DNA of 64,000 nucleotides from contig NZ_NESU01000004.1 of assembly GCF_002287135.1 (NCBI RefSeq), positions 1 to 64,000 of the forward strand, read 5' to 3'. Positions 9,549-19,635 of the stretch are shown piece after piece. The first letter of the stretch is position 1. Each line of letters begins with the position of its first letter. This DNA comes from Helicobacter sp. TUL (GTDB lineage Bacteria > Campylobacterota > Campylobacteria > Campylobacterales > Helicobacteraceae). Both the position numbers and the translations under genes were made by a program. The notes beneath the pieces were generated by a model, which made no database searches, was not told the DNA's origin, and saw only the letters and a list, made by a program, of their open reading frames with translations.

Positions 9549-10286
9549 TTGCAATATTTTGATGTATTGAGTATTTTTAGTATCGCGTTTATTTCATCAC
9601 TAGGGCATTGCGTAGGTATGTGTGGAGGATTAGTTATCGCCTATACACGCGCCAAGATTCACAACCCCCACGCTCTAGCACATAATGCTTTTTTACATTT
9701 TTTATATGTCTGTGGGCGTGTGTGTATGTATATGCTTTTGGGAGCAATCTTTGGAAGTTTTGGTGCAATCTTTACACAAAATATGCATACCAAAGCCATT
9801 GTAGGCATATGCGTAGGTGCGCTCTTGCTTATCTTTGGGTTTGCATATTTGCTATTTCCAAAATTTTTGAGAATCTTTGAATTTTCTATCTTTCCTGCCA
9901 ATCCCACCCCACAAGATTCTACCAAAGATTCCACACACACACAATCCGCTAAAAAACATAGCTTTGTAATTTTTAGGCTTTTTACTTATTTGCTTGCATC
10001 ACGCTCCACATTATCATTTTTTTTACTAGGTATGTTAAATGGAATCCTGCCTTGTGGCATTGTGTATTTTTTTCTCATTAGCGCCATAGCAAGTGGCAAT
10101 GCTTTTGGTGGAGCTATGATAATGGGAATTTTTGGACTTGCAACTGCTTTTGTTATGTATCCATTTGCACTCTTTGCATCAAGTCTTATGCGTATCATAA
10201 AACCTGCAATTTTTAATACTTTGGCTGGGTTGTGTATGGTGGGTTATGGTGGCTGGGGAATCTTTAGCAATATCGCATTGCTTTAA
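9549..10286 (+). CDS. Sulfite exporter TauE/SafE-type (DsbD_2-like) membrane protein
   Basis: A polytopic inner-membrane protein of 245 residues with about six hydrophobic segments. The N-terminal motif SLGHCVGMCGGLV is the hallmark of the UreH/CcdA-like DsbD_2 group; the two cysteines may bind metal or carry thiol chemistry. A second inverted half contains GMLNGILPCGIVYFFL with another conserved cysteine-proline site. Such genes are often linked to cytochrome oxidase or copper handling, but no such neighbour is present. Translation probably starts at TTG, with AAGG 8 bases upstream; there is no ATG that retains the motif. A charged loop with TKDSTHTQSAKK separates the halves. Confidence 0.75.
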   Translation: MQYFDVLSIFSIAFISSLGHCVGMCGGLVIAYTRAKIHNPHALAHNAFLHFLYVCGRVCMYMLLGAIFGSFGAIFTQNMHTKAIVGICVGALLLIFGFAYLLFPKFLRIFEFSIFPANPTPQDSTKDSTHTQSAKKHSFVIFRLFTYLLASRSTLSFFLLGMLNGILPCGIVYFFLISAIASGNAFGGAMIMGIFGLATAFVMYPFALFASSLMRIIKPAIFNTLAGLCMVGYGGWGIFSNIALL

Positions 10287-10406
10287 CCTCTACCACCAAA
10301 CATTCCCCTAAATCCCTACAGCACAATTTATACTAAGCCCCTAACATGCATTTAGAATCTCATACTAGAATACCGACTTTTATTAACCCACGACAAGGAG
10401 AATAAT

Positions 10407-10904
10407 ATGCGAGAAATACTCACACTACAAGCACGTTACAATCAATTTGCAAATGATAACATGCTAAAAGTTTTAGAAACACTAAGCCCTAGCGACCTCC
10501 AAAAAGATGTCGGCGTGTATTACACCTCAATCATAGGCACTTTTATTCATATCTTGGAAGCTGATATAGCGATTTTATTAGGTATCATCAATTCTTATGC
10601 ACCAAATCCATTAGATACCAAACCTTTGCAAGATGCTCTTGCTAGTGGCTTGCAAAACAAAAGTTTTGAATCCCTTATCACTCTACGCAGACAAGCAGAT
10701 AGACTTATCATTGATCTTGTAGATTCAATCGCAGATTTTAGTGCTGTGCGAGAACTCTCATTTCCTGGTATAAGCTTTAAAAAATCCATAGCGCAGTATT
10801 TTTTGAGTATCCTTAATCACGGCACACACCACAGAGGACAAATTGCTGCGATATTAGACATTATGAATGTGCCAAATGATTTTGCCGGTATGTTAGGTAT
10901 GTAA
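10407..10904 (+). CDS. DinB-family (DUF664-like) four-helix-bundle protein
   Basis: A 165-residue protein of the DinB/YfiT metal-binding superfamily, a probable thiol-dependent enzyme of unknown substrate. Family marks are the N-terminal YNQFANDNML, the first metal-ligand histidine in TFIHILEADI (about residue 48) and the paired histidines of LNHGTHHRGQI (about 136-141). The start has AAGGAG at good distance. It is monocistronic, with a hairpin directly after the stop codon. The actual reaction cannot be inferred; some relatives transfer small thiols or act in stress. Confidence 0.82.
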   Translation: MREILTLQARYNQFANDNMLKVLETLSPSDLQKDVGVYYTSIIGTFIHILEADIAILLGIINSYAPNPLDTKPLQDALASGLQNKSFESLITLRRQADRLIIDLVDSIADFSAVRELSFPGISFKKSIAQYFLSILNHGTHHRGQIAAILDIMNVPNDFAGMLGM

Positions 10905-10929
10905 TGCGACTCTTCACAAAAAGTCGCAT
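10904..10929 (+). terminator. Hairpin after the DinB-like gene
   Basis: An 8-bp perfect stem (atgcgact / agtcgcat) with a 10-base loop starts at the last base of the stop codon. It is followed by a moderately T-rich stretch. Its placement suggests 3'-end formation. Confidence 0.5.
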
Positions 10930-10989
10930 ATGCCCTTGAAATTTTCTTTGTATTTCTTTCTTTGTGTTTCTTAATGTAACATGATATAT

Positions 10990-11007
10990 TTCCCTACCTT
11001 AAGGGAA
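10990..11007. other. Inverted repeat upstream of prpB
   Basis: A ttccct / agggaa inverted repeat with a 6-base loop lies in the 258-base gap before prpB and is followed within a few bases by ctcctttttt. It could be a second terminator for the upstream gene or an operator of the prp operon; the sequence does not decide. Confidence 0.3.
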
Positions 11008-11100
11008 AAACTCCTTTTTTCACACATTAGATTCAAAAAAAATCCTACATTTTTGTAAAAAATTGAAGATAGTCACTAGCCTAATTTAAAACTTTTTGCT

Positions 11101-11106
11101 TACAAT
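11101..11106 (+). promoter_or_regulatory. Probable -10 element of the prp operon
   Basis: TACAAT preceded by TGCT lies about 57 bases upstream of the prpB ATG. It is the best vegetative -10 match in the gap and would give a leader of roughly 50 bases. Confidence 0.4.
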
Positions 11107-11162
11107 AAAAGCAGGTTACGATTTGAAGTAATCTTAAATTGGGAAGCAAAGGAGAAAGTTAC

Positions 11163-12029
11163 ATGAGTGCTGGAAAAAAATTTAGAGAAGCAGTCAAAAA
11201 CAATCATCCCCTACAGATTCTGGGCGTGATTAATGCATATTCGGCAATTCAAGCACAAAAAAGTGGTGCCAAAGCCCTATACCTTAGTGGTGGTGCGTTG
11301 GCTGCTATGAGTTTGGGTGTGCCTGATCTTGGCATTAGTTCATTAGAAGATGTCTGTATTGATGTGAGAAGAATCACTGCTGTGAGCGATTTACCATTGC
11401 TTGTCGATGCAGATACAGGTTGGGGTGGTGCATTTAATATTGCAAGAACAATTAAAGATTTGACAAGAAGTGGCGCAGCTGGTTGTCATATAGAAGATCA
11501 AGTTGCCCAAAAGCGTTGCGGACATCGCCCAAACAAAGAACTTGTAAGCAAAGATGAAATGTGCGATAGGATAAAAGCAGCGATTGATGGCAAGATAGAT
11601 TCTGAATTTGTCGTGATGGCGCGCACCGATGCACACGCGAGTGAGGGACAACAAGCAGCAATTGAAAGGGCTTTAGCCTATGTGGAAGCAGGGGCGGATA
11701 TGATTTTTGCTGAAGCAATCCACACTCTTGAAGAGTATAAACAATTTACAGATGTCATCAAAGTCCCTGTGTTGGCAAATATCACAGAATTTGGAAAAAC
11801 ACCATATTTCACAACCGATGAACTTAAAAATGTCGGAATCTCTATGGTGTTATATCCACTCTCTGCAGCTAGAGCAATGAATAAAGCCGCACTAGAAGTC
11901 TTTAATGACATTCTCAAAAATGGATCACAAAAAGCGAGTATTGAAAAAATGCAAACGCGTGATGAGCTTTATGAAATGCTTGGCTACCATGCTTATGAGC
12001 AAAAACTTGATGCTTTATTTAAAAAGTAA
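11163..12029 (+). CDS. prpB: 2-methylisocitrate lyase
   Basis: Cleaves 2-methylisocitrate to pyruvate and succinate, the last step of the methylcitrate cycle. The isocitrate-lyase/PEP-mutase fold is clear: the early [10 protein letters not shown] segment, metal-site VDADTGWGG near residue 79, the catalytic loop [12 protein letters not shown] near 116 and MARTDAHA near 150. The KRCGH cysteine loop is the PrpB signature. The ATG at 11163 is chosen because AAAGGAG lies 7 bases upstream; an earlier in-frame TTG is less likely. This gives 288 residues, the usual size. It is the first gene of the prpBCD-CoA transferase operon. Confidence 0.94.
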   Translation: MSAGKKFREAVKNNHPLQILGVINAYSAIQAQKSGAKALYLSGGALAAMSLGVPDLGISSLEDVCIDVRRITAVSDLPLLVDADTGWGGAFNIARTIKDLTRSGAAGCHIEDQVAQKRCGHRPNKELVSKDEMCDRIKAAIDGKIDSEFVVMARTDAHASEGQQAAIERALAYVEAGADMIFAEAIHTLEEYKQFTDVIKVPVLANITEFGKTPYFTTDELKNVGISMVLYPLSAARAMNKAALEVFNDILKNGSQKASIEKMQTRDELYEMLGYHAYEQKLDALFKK

Positions 12030-12049
12030 TCTTACCTAAAGGAGATATT

Positions 12050-13195
12050 ATGGGAGAAGCAGCAAAAGGAAAAGTTGGCGGACTCGCTGGAGTTATTGCT
12101 GGAAAATCAGCAATTTGCACCGTTGGAACAGGACATGGATTAAATTACCGCGGTTATGACATTTATGACTTGGCAAAATATGCAGAGTTTGAAGAGGTGG
12201 CATACCTTCTTCTTAAAGGGACATTGCCTACAAAAGCAGAGTTGGTGGATTTTAAAGCAGAACTCATCAAGGCAAGAGCGTTACCAAAAGAAATGCGTGA
12301 AGCCCTCAAGCTTTTACCAAAAGACGCACACCCAATGGATGTGATGAGAACGGGTTGCTCTGTTTTGGGATGTTTGGAGCAAGAAAATCTCAGTGTGGCT
12401 AAAATGAGTTTCCCTGATCAGCTAAAAATTGGGATTCGCTTACTTGGAATTTTTCCTTCAATCTTACTTTTTTGGCATCATTGGCACAAAAGCGGGACAG
12501 AATTAAACACAGAATCTAAACAAGATTCTATCGGGGGATATTTCCTAGAAAAACTACACAACAAAGAGCCAAAGGAGCTTTGGGTAAAAGCTATGCATGT
12601 AAGCCTTATTCTCTATGCGGAGCACGAGTTTAATGCATCTACTTTTACAGCGCGTGTAGTAAGTGCGACACTTTCAGATGTGTATTCGGCTATCACTGCG
12701 GCAATTGGCGCTCTACGAGGACCGCTACATGGTGGAGCAAATGAAGCCGCTATGGAACTTTTAGAAGAGTTTAAAAGCGTGGAAGAAGCGACAAAAGGAA
12801 TCTATGAAAAACTTGCTAACAAAGCAAAAATTATGGGATTTGGACATCGCGTATATGTCAAAGCCGATCCTAGAAATGTTGTCATCAAAGAATGGAGCAA
12901 AAAGCTTGGTGATGATGTAGGTGATACCAAACTTCTCTATCCTATTAGCGAGGCGATAGAAAAGATTATGTGGGACGAGAAAAAACTTTTCCCAAATCTT
13001 GACTTTTATAGCGCGAGTGCTTATCACTTTATGGGGATTCCAACCTCATACTTCACACCGATATTTATTATGAGTCGCACAAGTGGTTGGCTTGCGCATG
13101 TATATGAACAACGCGCGGATAACAAACTCATACGCCCTAGCTCTGAATACACAGGACCAGAAAATAGAGCGTATGTAAAAATTGAGGATCGCTAA
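12050..13195 (+). CDS. prpC: 2-methylcitrate synthase
   Basis: Condenses propionyl-CoA with oxaloacetate to 2-methylcitrate. Citrate-synthase fold of 381 residues. Active-site segments are LRGPLHGGANEAAMELL (histidine near residue 227), MGFGHRVYVKADPR (histidine near 265) and the C-terminal aspartate region with LDFYSASAYH. The early phrase GLNYRGYDIYDLA and the TESKQDSIGG segment are typical of methylcitrate rather than plain citrate synthases. It has a good AAAGGAG site and follows prpB by 20 bases. Confidence 0.93.
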   Translation: MGEAAKGKVGGLAGVIAGKSAICTVGTGHGLNYRGYDIYDLAKYAEFEEVAYLLLKGTLPTKAELVDFKAELIKARALPKEMREALKLLPKDAHPMDVMRTGCSVLGCLEQENLSVAKMSFPDQLKIGIRLLGIFPSILLFWHHWHKSGTELNTESKQDSIGGYFLEKLHNKEPKELWVKAMHVSLILYAEHEFNASTFTARVVSATLSDVYSAITAAIGALRGPLHGGANEAAMELLEEFKSVEEATKGIYEKLANKAKIMGFGHRVYVKADPRNVVIKEWSKKLGDDVGDTKLLYPISEAIEKIMWDEKKLFPNLDFYSASAYHFMGIPTSYFTPIFIMSRTSGWLAHVYEQRADNKLIRPSSEYTGPENRAYVKIEDR

Positions 13196-13212
13196 AATTT
13201 AGCGCAAAACAA

Positions 13213-13239
13213 GTGAGTTATCTCCCAAAGATAACTCGC
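13213..13239 (+). other. Hairpin in the prpC-prpD intergenic region
   Basis: An inverted repeat gagttatc / gataactc (extendable by a wobble and a G-C pair) with a 7-base loop tcccaaa lies 18 bases after prpC and 37 bases before the prpD start. There is no T-run, so an RNA-processing or stability element within the operon is more likely than a terminator. Confidence 0.45.
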
Positions 13240-13275
13240 AAATCACATAAACATTTACTTTCTAAGGAGAACACG

Positions 13276-14730
13276 ATGAGTGCTGATATGGGTATTTTAG
13301 ATACAAAACGACCAGAGTTTGATGAGTTATTGACAAAAATTGCAAAATACGCACTAGAGTTTAAAATAGATTCTAAACTTGCGTATGAAACTGCACGCTA
13401 TTGTCTTATGGACACTATTGGGTGCGGACTTTTGGCATTAGAATTTCCAGCTTGCACAAAGCTTTTGGGACCAGTAGTTGAAGGTGCGGAATTCCGCCCA
13501 TTGGGAGCAAAGATTCCAGGCACTAGCTACCAACTAGAACCAGAAAGAGCAGCATTTAATGTGGGTGCTATGGTTAGATGGTTAGATTTTAATGATACTT
13601 GGCTTGCAGCAGAATGGGGACACCCAAGCGATAATTTAGGTGCGATTTGGGCGGTAGCCGACTATATGAGTCGCAAAAATATCGCTCAAGGCAAAGCACC
13701 ACTCACGGTAAAAGACGCGCTTAGTGCGATGATCAAAGCTCATGAGATTCAAGGGGTTTTGGCACTTGATAATTGCTTTAATAAAGTGGGATTAGATCAT
13801 GTATTGCTCGTGCGCATTGCCTCTACTGCTGTAGCTTGTGCTATGCTTGGAGGAAATTTTGAGGAAATAAGAAATGCTGTAAGTCACGCATTTATTGATG
13901 GTGGTGCATTACGAACTTACCGCCATGCACCAAATACAGGAAGTCGCAAAAGTTGGGCAGCAGGAGATGCAAGTAGCCGAGGCGTGAATCTAGCACTCAA
14001 AGCCTTAAGTGGTGAAATGGGCTACCCAAGCGCATTAAGTGCAAAATTTTGGGGATTTGAAGATGTCAAAATGAGAGGACAAAAGCTTACTATTCCACAA
14101 GAATTTGGTAGCTATGTAATGGAAAATGTGCTCTTTAAAATCAGTTTCCCAGCCGAATTCCACGCACAAACTGCTGTAGAATGCGCACTAAAACTTCACG
14201 ATGAAGTCAAAGACAAGTTAGATTCTGTAGAAAAAATTGTCATTACTACACAAGAATCTGGACATAGAATCATTAACAAAGTAGGACCTCTTGCAAACCC
14301 TGCAGATAGAGATCATTGTATCCAATACATGGTAGCTGTGCCACTCATTTTTGGACGCTTAACTGCTAATGATTATGAAGATAGTGTGGCAAGCGATCCA
14401 CGCATCGATGCCTTGCGTGATAAAATGGTAGTAGAAGTTGATGATCGCTACACAAAAGAATATCTTGAATCTGATAAACGCTCTATTGCCAATGCTGTGC
14501 AAATTTTCTACAAAGATGGTAGCCAAAGCCAAAAAGTAGAAGTAGAATATCCTATCGGTCACAAACGACGCAGAGATGAGGGGATTCCAGTCCTTGTGGC
14601 AAAATTTGAGCGCAATATCGCACGCAAACTTAGTCCTAAAAAATGTGCCAAAATCAAGGAAGTTTGCGCCAATCAAGCGACATTAGAATCTATGCCATTC
14701 AACGAATTTAGCGATCTCTTTGCGCTTTAA
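13276..14730 (+). CDS. prpD: 2-methylcitrate dehydratase (MmgE/PrpD family)
   Basis: Dehydrates 2-methylcitrate to 2-methyl-cis-aconitate. The MmgE/PrpD fold is shown by ARYCLMDTIGCGLLAL near residue 45, the active-site region RWLDFNDTWLAAEWGHPSDNLG near 97-118, and YRHAPNTGSRKSWAAGDA near 215. The ATG at 13276 has TAAGGAG 7 bases upstream; a longer reading from 13213 would begin inside the hairpin and adds residues alien to the family. The 484-residue length equals classical PrpD. An aconitase-type hydratase, needed to form methylisocitrate, is not in the window. Confidence 0.93.
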   Translation: MSADMGILDTKRPEFDELLTKIAKYALEFKIDSKLAYETARYCLMDTIGCGLLALEFPACTKLLGPVVEGAEFRPLGAKIPGTSYQLEPERAAFNVGAMVRWLDFNDTWLAAEWGHPSDNLGAIWAVADYMSRKNIAQGKAPLTVKDALSAMIKAHEIQGVLALDNCFNKVGLDHVLLVRIASTAVACAMLGGNFEEIRNAVSHAFIDGGALRTYRHAPNTGSRKSWAAGDASSRGVNLALKALSGEMGYPSALSAKFWGFEDVKMRGQKLTIPQEFGSYVMENVLFKISFPAEFHAQTAVECALKLHDEVKDKLDSVEKIVITTQESGHRIINKVGPLANPADRDHCIQYMVAVPLIFGRLTANDYEDSVASDPRIDALRDKMVVEVDDRYTKEYLESDKRSIANAVQIFYKDGSQSQKVEVEYPIGHKRRRDEGIPVLVAKFERNIARKLSPKKCAKIKEVCANQATLESMPFNEFSDLFAL

Positions 14731-14775
14731 TAAAAGCTAGGATATAGATTCCAAACATAATCAGGAGGAGGTTAT

Positions 14776-16119
14776 ATGGATTTTCGAGAAATATATCGGC
14801 AAAAACTCAAAACCGCACAACAAGCGGTTAGTGTTATAAAATCTGGAGATTGGGTGGATTATGGTTGGGCGATCACTACTCCTGTAGCTTGTGATCAAGC
14901 CCTAAGTGAGCGTATCAAAGATTTGCAAGATGTAAAATTGCGTGGTGGCATACTCTTGCAAGTCCCACAAGTCTTTCGAGTCGAGAATCCAACACCTCAT
15001 GTTTCTTGGTATACTTGGCATGCAAGCGGTATAGGGCGCAAACTCATCGATCAAGGGCTTGGATTTTATGTGCCTATGCGTTATTCGGAGTTGCCACGCT
15101 ACTATCGTGATAATGCGCCACGCCCAAATGTCGTGATTATGCAAGTTGCGCCTATGGATAAGCATGGGTATTTTAACTTTGGACCTTCAGCCTCTCATAT
15201 GCAAGCTTGCGTAGAAATGGCAGATATTGTTATTGTCGAAGTGAATACAAACCTACCACGATGTCTAGGTGGAATGGGCGCGGATGTGCATATTTCTCAA
15301 GTCGATATAATCGTAGAGGGCTCAAATCCACAACCTATAGCGCTCCCACCAGCCAAAACAACGGACGCAGATAACATAATAGCAAAGCTCATTGTAGAAG
15401 AGATTCGCGATGGAAGCTGCATACAATTAGGCATTGGTGGTATGCCAAATATTGTGGGATCTTATATCGCTAAGTCTGATCTCAAAAATTTGGGCGTGCA
15501 TACTGAAATGTATGCGGATGCATTTGTTGAGATGAGCTTGGCAGGTAAAATCAATGGTAGCAAAAAAACTATTGATAGAGGGAGACAGACATACTCATTT
15601 GCTATGGGAAGCCAAAAACTCTATGATTTCTTAGATGACAATCCCGAGTGTATGAGTGCGCCAGTAGATTATACCAATGACATACGCACTATTTCAGCGC
15701 TAGATAACTTTGTCTCTATCAACAATGCTGTAGATGTGGATTTATTTGGGCAAATAAATTCAGAATCTTCTGGCACTAGACACATTAGTGGGGCTGGTGG
15801 ACAACTTGATTTCGTGCTAGGTGCATATCTAGCCAAAAATGGCAAGAGCTTTATTTGCTGCACCTCAACATTTGTCGCAAAAGACGGAACACTCAAATCA
15901 CGTATCTTACCAACCCTAGAATCTGGAAGCATTGTTACTGCCACACGCGCAAATGTGCATTATCTCGTGACAGAATATGGCAAAGTCAATCTCAAAGGGT
16001 TATCAACTTGGCACAAATGCGAAGCAATCATATCGGTGGCACACCCAGATTTTCGGGAGGAACTCATCGCACAAGCCCAAAAAATGAAAATTTGGCGACA
16101 AAGCAATAAGATTGTCTAA
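14776..16119 (+). CDS. Acetyl-CoA hydrolase/transferase family CoA-transferase (probable propionate activation)
   Basis: A 447-residue class I CoA-transferase of the Cat1 / 4-hydroxybutyrate CoA-transferase group. The two-domain architecture is visible: [24 protein letters not shown] at the start, then the CoA-binding [13 protein letters not shown] near residue 216, then [14 protein letters not shown] near 239, which resembles the active-site glutamate region of the family, and the C-terminal [12 protein letters not shown] near 335. As the last gene of prpBCD, with a very strong AGGAGG site, its likely job is to move CoA to propionate from acetyl-CoA or succinyl-CoA, in place of the missing PrpE ligase. 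The acceptor is inferred from context. Confidence 0.82.
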   Translation: MDFREIYRQKLKTAQQAVSVIKSGDWVDYGWAITTPVACDQALSERIKDLQDVKLRGGILLQVPQVFRVENPTPHVSWYTWHASGIGRKLIDQGLGFYVPMRYSELPRYYRDNAPRPNVVIMQVAPMDKHGYFNFGPSASHMQACVEMADIVIVEVNTNLPRCLGGMGADVHISQVDIIVEGSNPQPIALPPAKTTDADNIIAKLIVEEIRDGSCIQLGIGGMPNIVGSYIAKSDLKNLGVHTEMYADAFVEMSLAGKINGSKKTIDRGRQTYSFAMGSQKLYDFLDDNPECMSAPVDYTNDIRTISALDNFVSINNAVDVDLFGQINSESSGTRHISGAGGQLDFVLGAYLAKNGKSFICCTSTFVAKDGTLKSRILPTLESGSIVTATRANVHYLVTEYGKVNLKGLSTWHKCEAIISVAHPDFREELIAQAQKMKIWRQSNKIV

Positions 16120-16151
16120 TCCTACAATACGCGCATAAGCATATAACTAGC

Positions 16152-16171
16152 GCTAGGGCTCACCCCCTAGC
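16152..16171 (+). terminator. Possible terminator of the prp operon
   Basis: A 7-bp perfect stem (gctaggg / ccctagc) with a 6-base loop lies 32 bases after the CoA-transferase stop. It lacks a T-run, so assignment as the operon end is tentative. Confidence 0.4.
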
Positions 16172-16265
16172 CAACAATCACCAAATCATACACAAAAGAC
16201 ATATTCTTAGTAAAATCTAAGCCCACAATGCCTATAATACCTTAAAATTTTATCGGTTGGGTAAT

Positions 16266-17402
16266 ATGAAAAATGTTCCAAAAATTCTACAAGTAGGTAA
16301 GTTTTATCCTCCAGTAGTTGGAGGTATAGAGACTACTATGCAAGACATTTGTAATGGCATTAATGCTAGTGGCTTAACTTGCGATGTATTGTGTTCAAAT
16401 TCAATCAAGTCCTTTCAGCTTGATATCTTAGATTCTAAGGCTAGAATTTATCGCACTAAAAGTTATGGTAAAGTGGCTAATACCTCTATTACACCACAAA
16501 TGATTTATTTTCTAAAAAATGTTGGCAAAGCTTATGATATCATTCATTTACATTTGCCAGATCCTATGGCAAATCTTGCACTTTTATGTGCAAATTTGCA
16601 CGATAAAATAGTTATTTTACATTGGCATTCAGACATCATTAAACAAAAATATCTTCTACAGCTTTACAAACCACTGCAATCCTGGTTACTTAAGCGTGCA
16701 AATGCAATAATCGGTACAAGTCCAAAGTATATAAAACAATCACCATTTCTCAAAGCCTATCAAGATAAATGTGTCGCTATACCATCTGGGATTCAAAGTC
16801 CACAATCCATTCAAAGCTCTCCTATTCGCAATCCAAAACTCCTTTTTGCATTAGGACGTCTTGTTGGTTACAAAGGCTTTGAATATGCTATTAAAATGAT
16901 GCAATATCTACCGCAAGACTATTGTTTGTGTATTGGGGGAAAAGGAGAATTAGAATCTAGTCTCAAGGCTCTTGTATCTGACTTAAATCTTAACCATAGA
17001 ATAAGTTTTTTAGGTTTTATAGCTGATAAAGATCTCCCTGAGTTATATGCTAAGAGTGGTATTTTTATCCTTTCATCAATTACAAAAAACGAAGCCTTTG
17101 GGCTTGTCCAGATAGAAGCAATGAGTCATGGTGTTCCGGTAGTATCTTGTTCAATCGAGGGATCAGGAGTAGATTGGGTCAATCAAAATGGCTATAGTGG
17201 TATAGTTGTTCCGCCAAAAGATCCAAAAGCCTTAGCACAAGCAGTTTTAGAAATCTCAAAAAATCATGACTTTTACTCCAAAAATGCTATACAACGCTTC
17301 CAAGAACACTTTACTAAAGAAAAAATGATCTCTTCGCTAAAAGATCTCTATATACGCCTTATGGACCAAAACATAAATGATAAATCCATTCACAGTGTTT
17401 AA
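16266..17402 (+). CDS. Glycosyltransferase family 4 (GT-B fold)
   Basis: A GT-B glycosyltransferase of 378 residues, probably acting on lipopolysaccharide or another surface glycan at the cytoplasmic membrane face. The N-terminal domain starts KILQVGKFYPPVVGGIETTM. The C-terminal donor-binding domain has LLFALGRLVGYKGFEYAI near residue 195 and the EX7E-type element EAFGLVQIEAMSHGVPVVS near 277. The start is the ATG at 16266; the weak ribosome site leaves some doubt and an in-frame TTG lies three codons earlier. It is a single gene between unrelated operons, with no other glycan genes nearby, so the donor sugar is unknown. Confidence 0.88.
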   Translation: MKNVPKILQVGKFYPPVVGGIETTMQDICNGINASGLTCDVLCSNSIKSFQLDILDSKARIYRTKSYGKVANTSITPQMIYFLKNVGKAYDIIHLHLPDPMANLALLCANLHDKIVILHWHSDIIKQKYLLQLYKPLQSWLLKRANAIIGTSPKYIKQSPFLKAYQDKCVAIPSGIQSPQSIQSSPIRNPKLLFALGRLVGYKGFEYAIKMMQYLPQDYCLCIGGKGELESSLKALVSDLNLNHRISFLGFIADKDLPELYAKSGIFILSSITKNEAFGLVQIEAMSHGVPVVSCSIEGSGVDWVNQNGYSGIVVPPKDPKALAQAVLEISKNHDFYSKNAIQRFQEHFTKEKMISSLKDLYIRLMDQNINDKSIHSV

Positions 17403-17437
17403 TAGCTAAGAATCCAAATTAGTGTTGCCACAACCCC

Positions 17438-18220
17438 CTAGAGAAGCTTTGGCATGCCACTTGTGGGTGATGAGGCACTTGCATAAGGCTTTTTCTCCAT
17501 GCGTCCGGCTAAAAAGCTTTTGCGTCCGGCTTTTATAGCATCTCTCATTGCTTCTGCCATAAGAATGGGATTTTGAGCGGTGGCTATAGCTGTATTTGTG
17601 AGCACACCATCAGCTCCCAACTCCATAGCAACACTCGCATCAGAAGCGCAACCTATCCCCGCATCGACAATCACAGGCACTTTAAGAGTATCTTTGATAA
17701 ACATAATATTATATCTATTTTGGATTCCAAGTCCGCTACCAATAGGTGCAGCAAGTGGCATAACCGCACTTGCCCCAGCAGATTCTAATTGCTTAGCCAC
17801 TATGGGATCATCATTGGTATAAGCCAACACTACAAACCCTTCTTTTGCGAGAATCTCACACGCTTTTAGTGTCTCTATCACATCAGGATAGAGCGTTTTT
17901 TGTGTATCACCGATAATTTCTAGCTTTATAAACTCAATCCCACAAGCCTCACGCACAAGCCTAAAAAGTGTGATTGCTTCTTTGGCATTGACACACCCTG
18001 CGGAATTTGGTAAAAAACTTATATTGGTATCCTTAAAATAATCTAATAAATTTTCCTCATCTTTGTTAAGAATATTGACGCGTCGCACTGCCACGGTGAT
18101 CATCTCCGCACCTGATGCCAAAGTAGCTTCCCTAGTAGTCTGAAAATCCTTATACTTTCCGCTTCCTACGATAAGGCGTGAGTGGAATTCCTTATTCCCA
18201 ATTGTCAAAACATCATTCAT
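17438..18220 (-). CDS. thiG: Thiazole synthase
   Basis: Forms the thiazole phosphate of thiamine from deoxyxylulose phosphate, the ThiS thiocarboxylate and dehydroglycine. A TIM-barrel of 260 residues. The Schiff-base lysine is K99 in [16 protein letters not shown] at about 70-76, [13 protein letters not shown] near 154 and [27 protein letters not shown] near 185 complete the family signature. The start overlaps the stop of the upstream nnrDE gene by 8 bases, implying translational coupling. No other thiamine gene (thiS, thiF, thiH) is in the window. Confidence 0.95.
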   Translation of the reverse strand: MNDVLTIGNKEFHSRLIVGSGKYKDFQTTREATLASGAEMITVAVRRVNILNKDEENLLDYFKDTNISFLPNSAGCVNAKEAITLFRLVREACGIEFIKLEIIGDTQKTLYPDVIETLKACEILAKEGFVVLAYTNDDPIVAKQLESAGASAVMPLAAPIGSGLGIQNRYNIMFIKDTLKVPVIVDAGIGCASDASVAMELGADGVLTNTAIATAQNPILMAEAMRDAIKAGRKSFLAGRMEKKPYASASSPTSGMPKLL

Positions 18221-19634
18221 AATATTTCCTTTCTAATTTTGCAAGATTTTGTATGAGTTTTTGGGGTGTGAGTGCATATGTGCTAGTTTCAAGATGACTT
18301 GCCAATGCGTGTGCGAGAGAGGCGTGGATTGCAGATTCTATACCACTATGCCCCTGTGCCAAAAGCGCACCTATCATACCAGCAAGCACATCGCCACTAC
18401 CACCCTTAGCAAGAGCCACGCTCCCAAGTGGGTTAATATACACTCTTTCCTTATGCGCAATGAGCGTATTTGCACCTTTGAGTAAAAGCGTAACTTCAGG
18501 ATATCTTTGAGTAAATTGCAAAACATATTCCAAACGATTGGTAGCATTTAGTCTCACACTACCAAACCCACAAACCTCAAGAAGTGCGACAAATTCCTTA
18601 GGGTGTGGCGTAAGCACGATTTGCCTTTGGGTGCTTTCAAGCAAACTTCTGTATTCCAAAAGCTCCTTAAGCTCCGAGCAATACAAAGCATCAGCATCAA
18701 TCACGCAAGGCTCTGTGCGTTGGGTATTTTCACTCAAGATTTTTGGTGCAATCTCTCCTAACCCCATACCAAACGCAAATGCAGTAGTATTTTGTGGTAT
18801 CGCTTTACTTGCCATAAGCTCATACGGCAATGTGAGTTTATCACCTATCACGCTTACAAGTCCAGCACCAAAATGCAAGGCACTTTGTGCGGCAAGAATC
18901 GCTGCGCCACTTTTGCTCCCAGCATACACACACAAATGCCCAAAATCTCCTTTGTGCGCATTTTGACTTGTGCGTGTAGGCAATATGAGATCATGAGATT
19001 CTAAAAGTCTAATAGGCGAAGCAATCTCATAATTTTGACGCGAAACACCAAGTTCAGCGATATGAATCTCCCCCACAAAATCCTTTGCAATATCAAGCAA
19101 TAGCGCATATTTGATCGCACCCATACACATCGTGTGGTGAGCACGAAAAATCGTGGTATCTTCTTCAGAATCCAAGCTAAGCCCACTTGGTATATCGCAC
19201 GCAATTCGTAGCGGTGCGATAGAGTTAGCAAGTTTTAAGATTTGCTCAAATTCTTCACTCATTTTGCCTCTAAATCCACTACCAAAAAGGCAATCCACCA
19301 CAACATCACAAGGTGTGAGTTTAGTGATAAATCGTATATCTTCAAATAATCGTGCTTTTTGGCACATCTCCACACACAAAGGACTTTTAGGCTCTAAGGC
19401 TTGGTAGATTCTCACACGATAGCTACCAGTAAGTTTTCGTGCAAGTGCATAACCATCGGCACCATTATCTCCACTCCCACAGATAATCGTTACAACGCTT
19501 TTACTATGTGTCTTTTGTTTGATAAGCGTTACAAGCGCATTGGCAGCATTTTCTACTAGAATCTGTGGCGTGAGCTCAAAACGATCGCATATGCGCTTAT
19601 CTAAAGATTTGACATCTTGATAAACATTTTGCAT
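18213..19634 (-). CDS. nnrDE: Bifunctional ADP-dependent NAD(P)H-hydrate dehydratase/epimerase
   Basis: Repairs hydrated NADH and NADPH. The N-terminal epimerase domain (YjeF_N, about 1-205) includes [26 protein letters not shown] and [11 protein letters not shown]. The C-terminal ribokinase-like dehydratase domain (about 215-473) includes [38 protein letters not shown] and the catalytic [19 protein letters not shown] region. The ATG at 19634 has GGAG 7 bases upstream and follows the accC stop by one base; a TTG further upstream is less likely. Fusion of both activities in one chain is normal in bacteria. Confidence 0.92.
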   Translation of the reverse strand: MQNVYQDVKSLDKRICDRFELTPQILVENAANALVTLIKQKTHSKSVVTIICGSGDNGADGYALARKLTGSYRVRIYQALEPKSPLCVEMCQKARLFEDIRFITKLTPCDVVVDCLFGSGFRGKMSEEFEQILKLANSIAPLRIACDIPSGLSLDSEEDTTIFRAHHTMCMGAIKYALLLDIAKDFVGEIHIAELGVSRQNYEIASPIRLLESHDLILPTRTSQNAHKGDFGHLCVYAGSKSGAAILAAQSALHFGAGLVSVIGDKLTLPYELMASKAIPQNTTAFAFGMGLGEIAPKILSENTQRTEPCVIDADALYCSELKELLEYRSLLESTQRQIVLTPHPKEFVALLEVCGFGSVRLNATNRLEYVLQFTQRYPEVTLLLKGANTLIAHKERVYINPLGSVALAKGGSGDVLAGMIGALLAQGHSGIESAIHASLAHALASHLETSTYALTPQKLIQNLAKLERKYYE

Positions 19635-19635
19635 T

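Noticed and set aside
16120-16265. Possible small RNA before the glycosyltransferase
   Set aside because: Only one short hairpin is present and no promoter-terminator pair could be defined.
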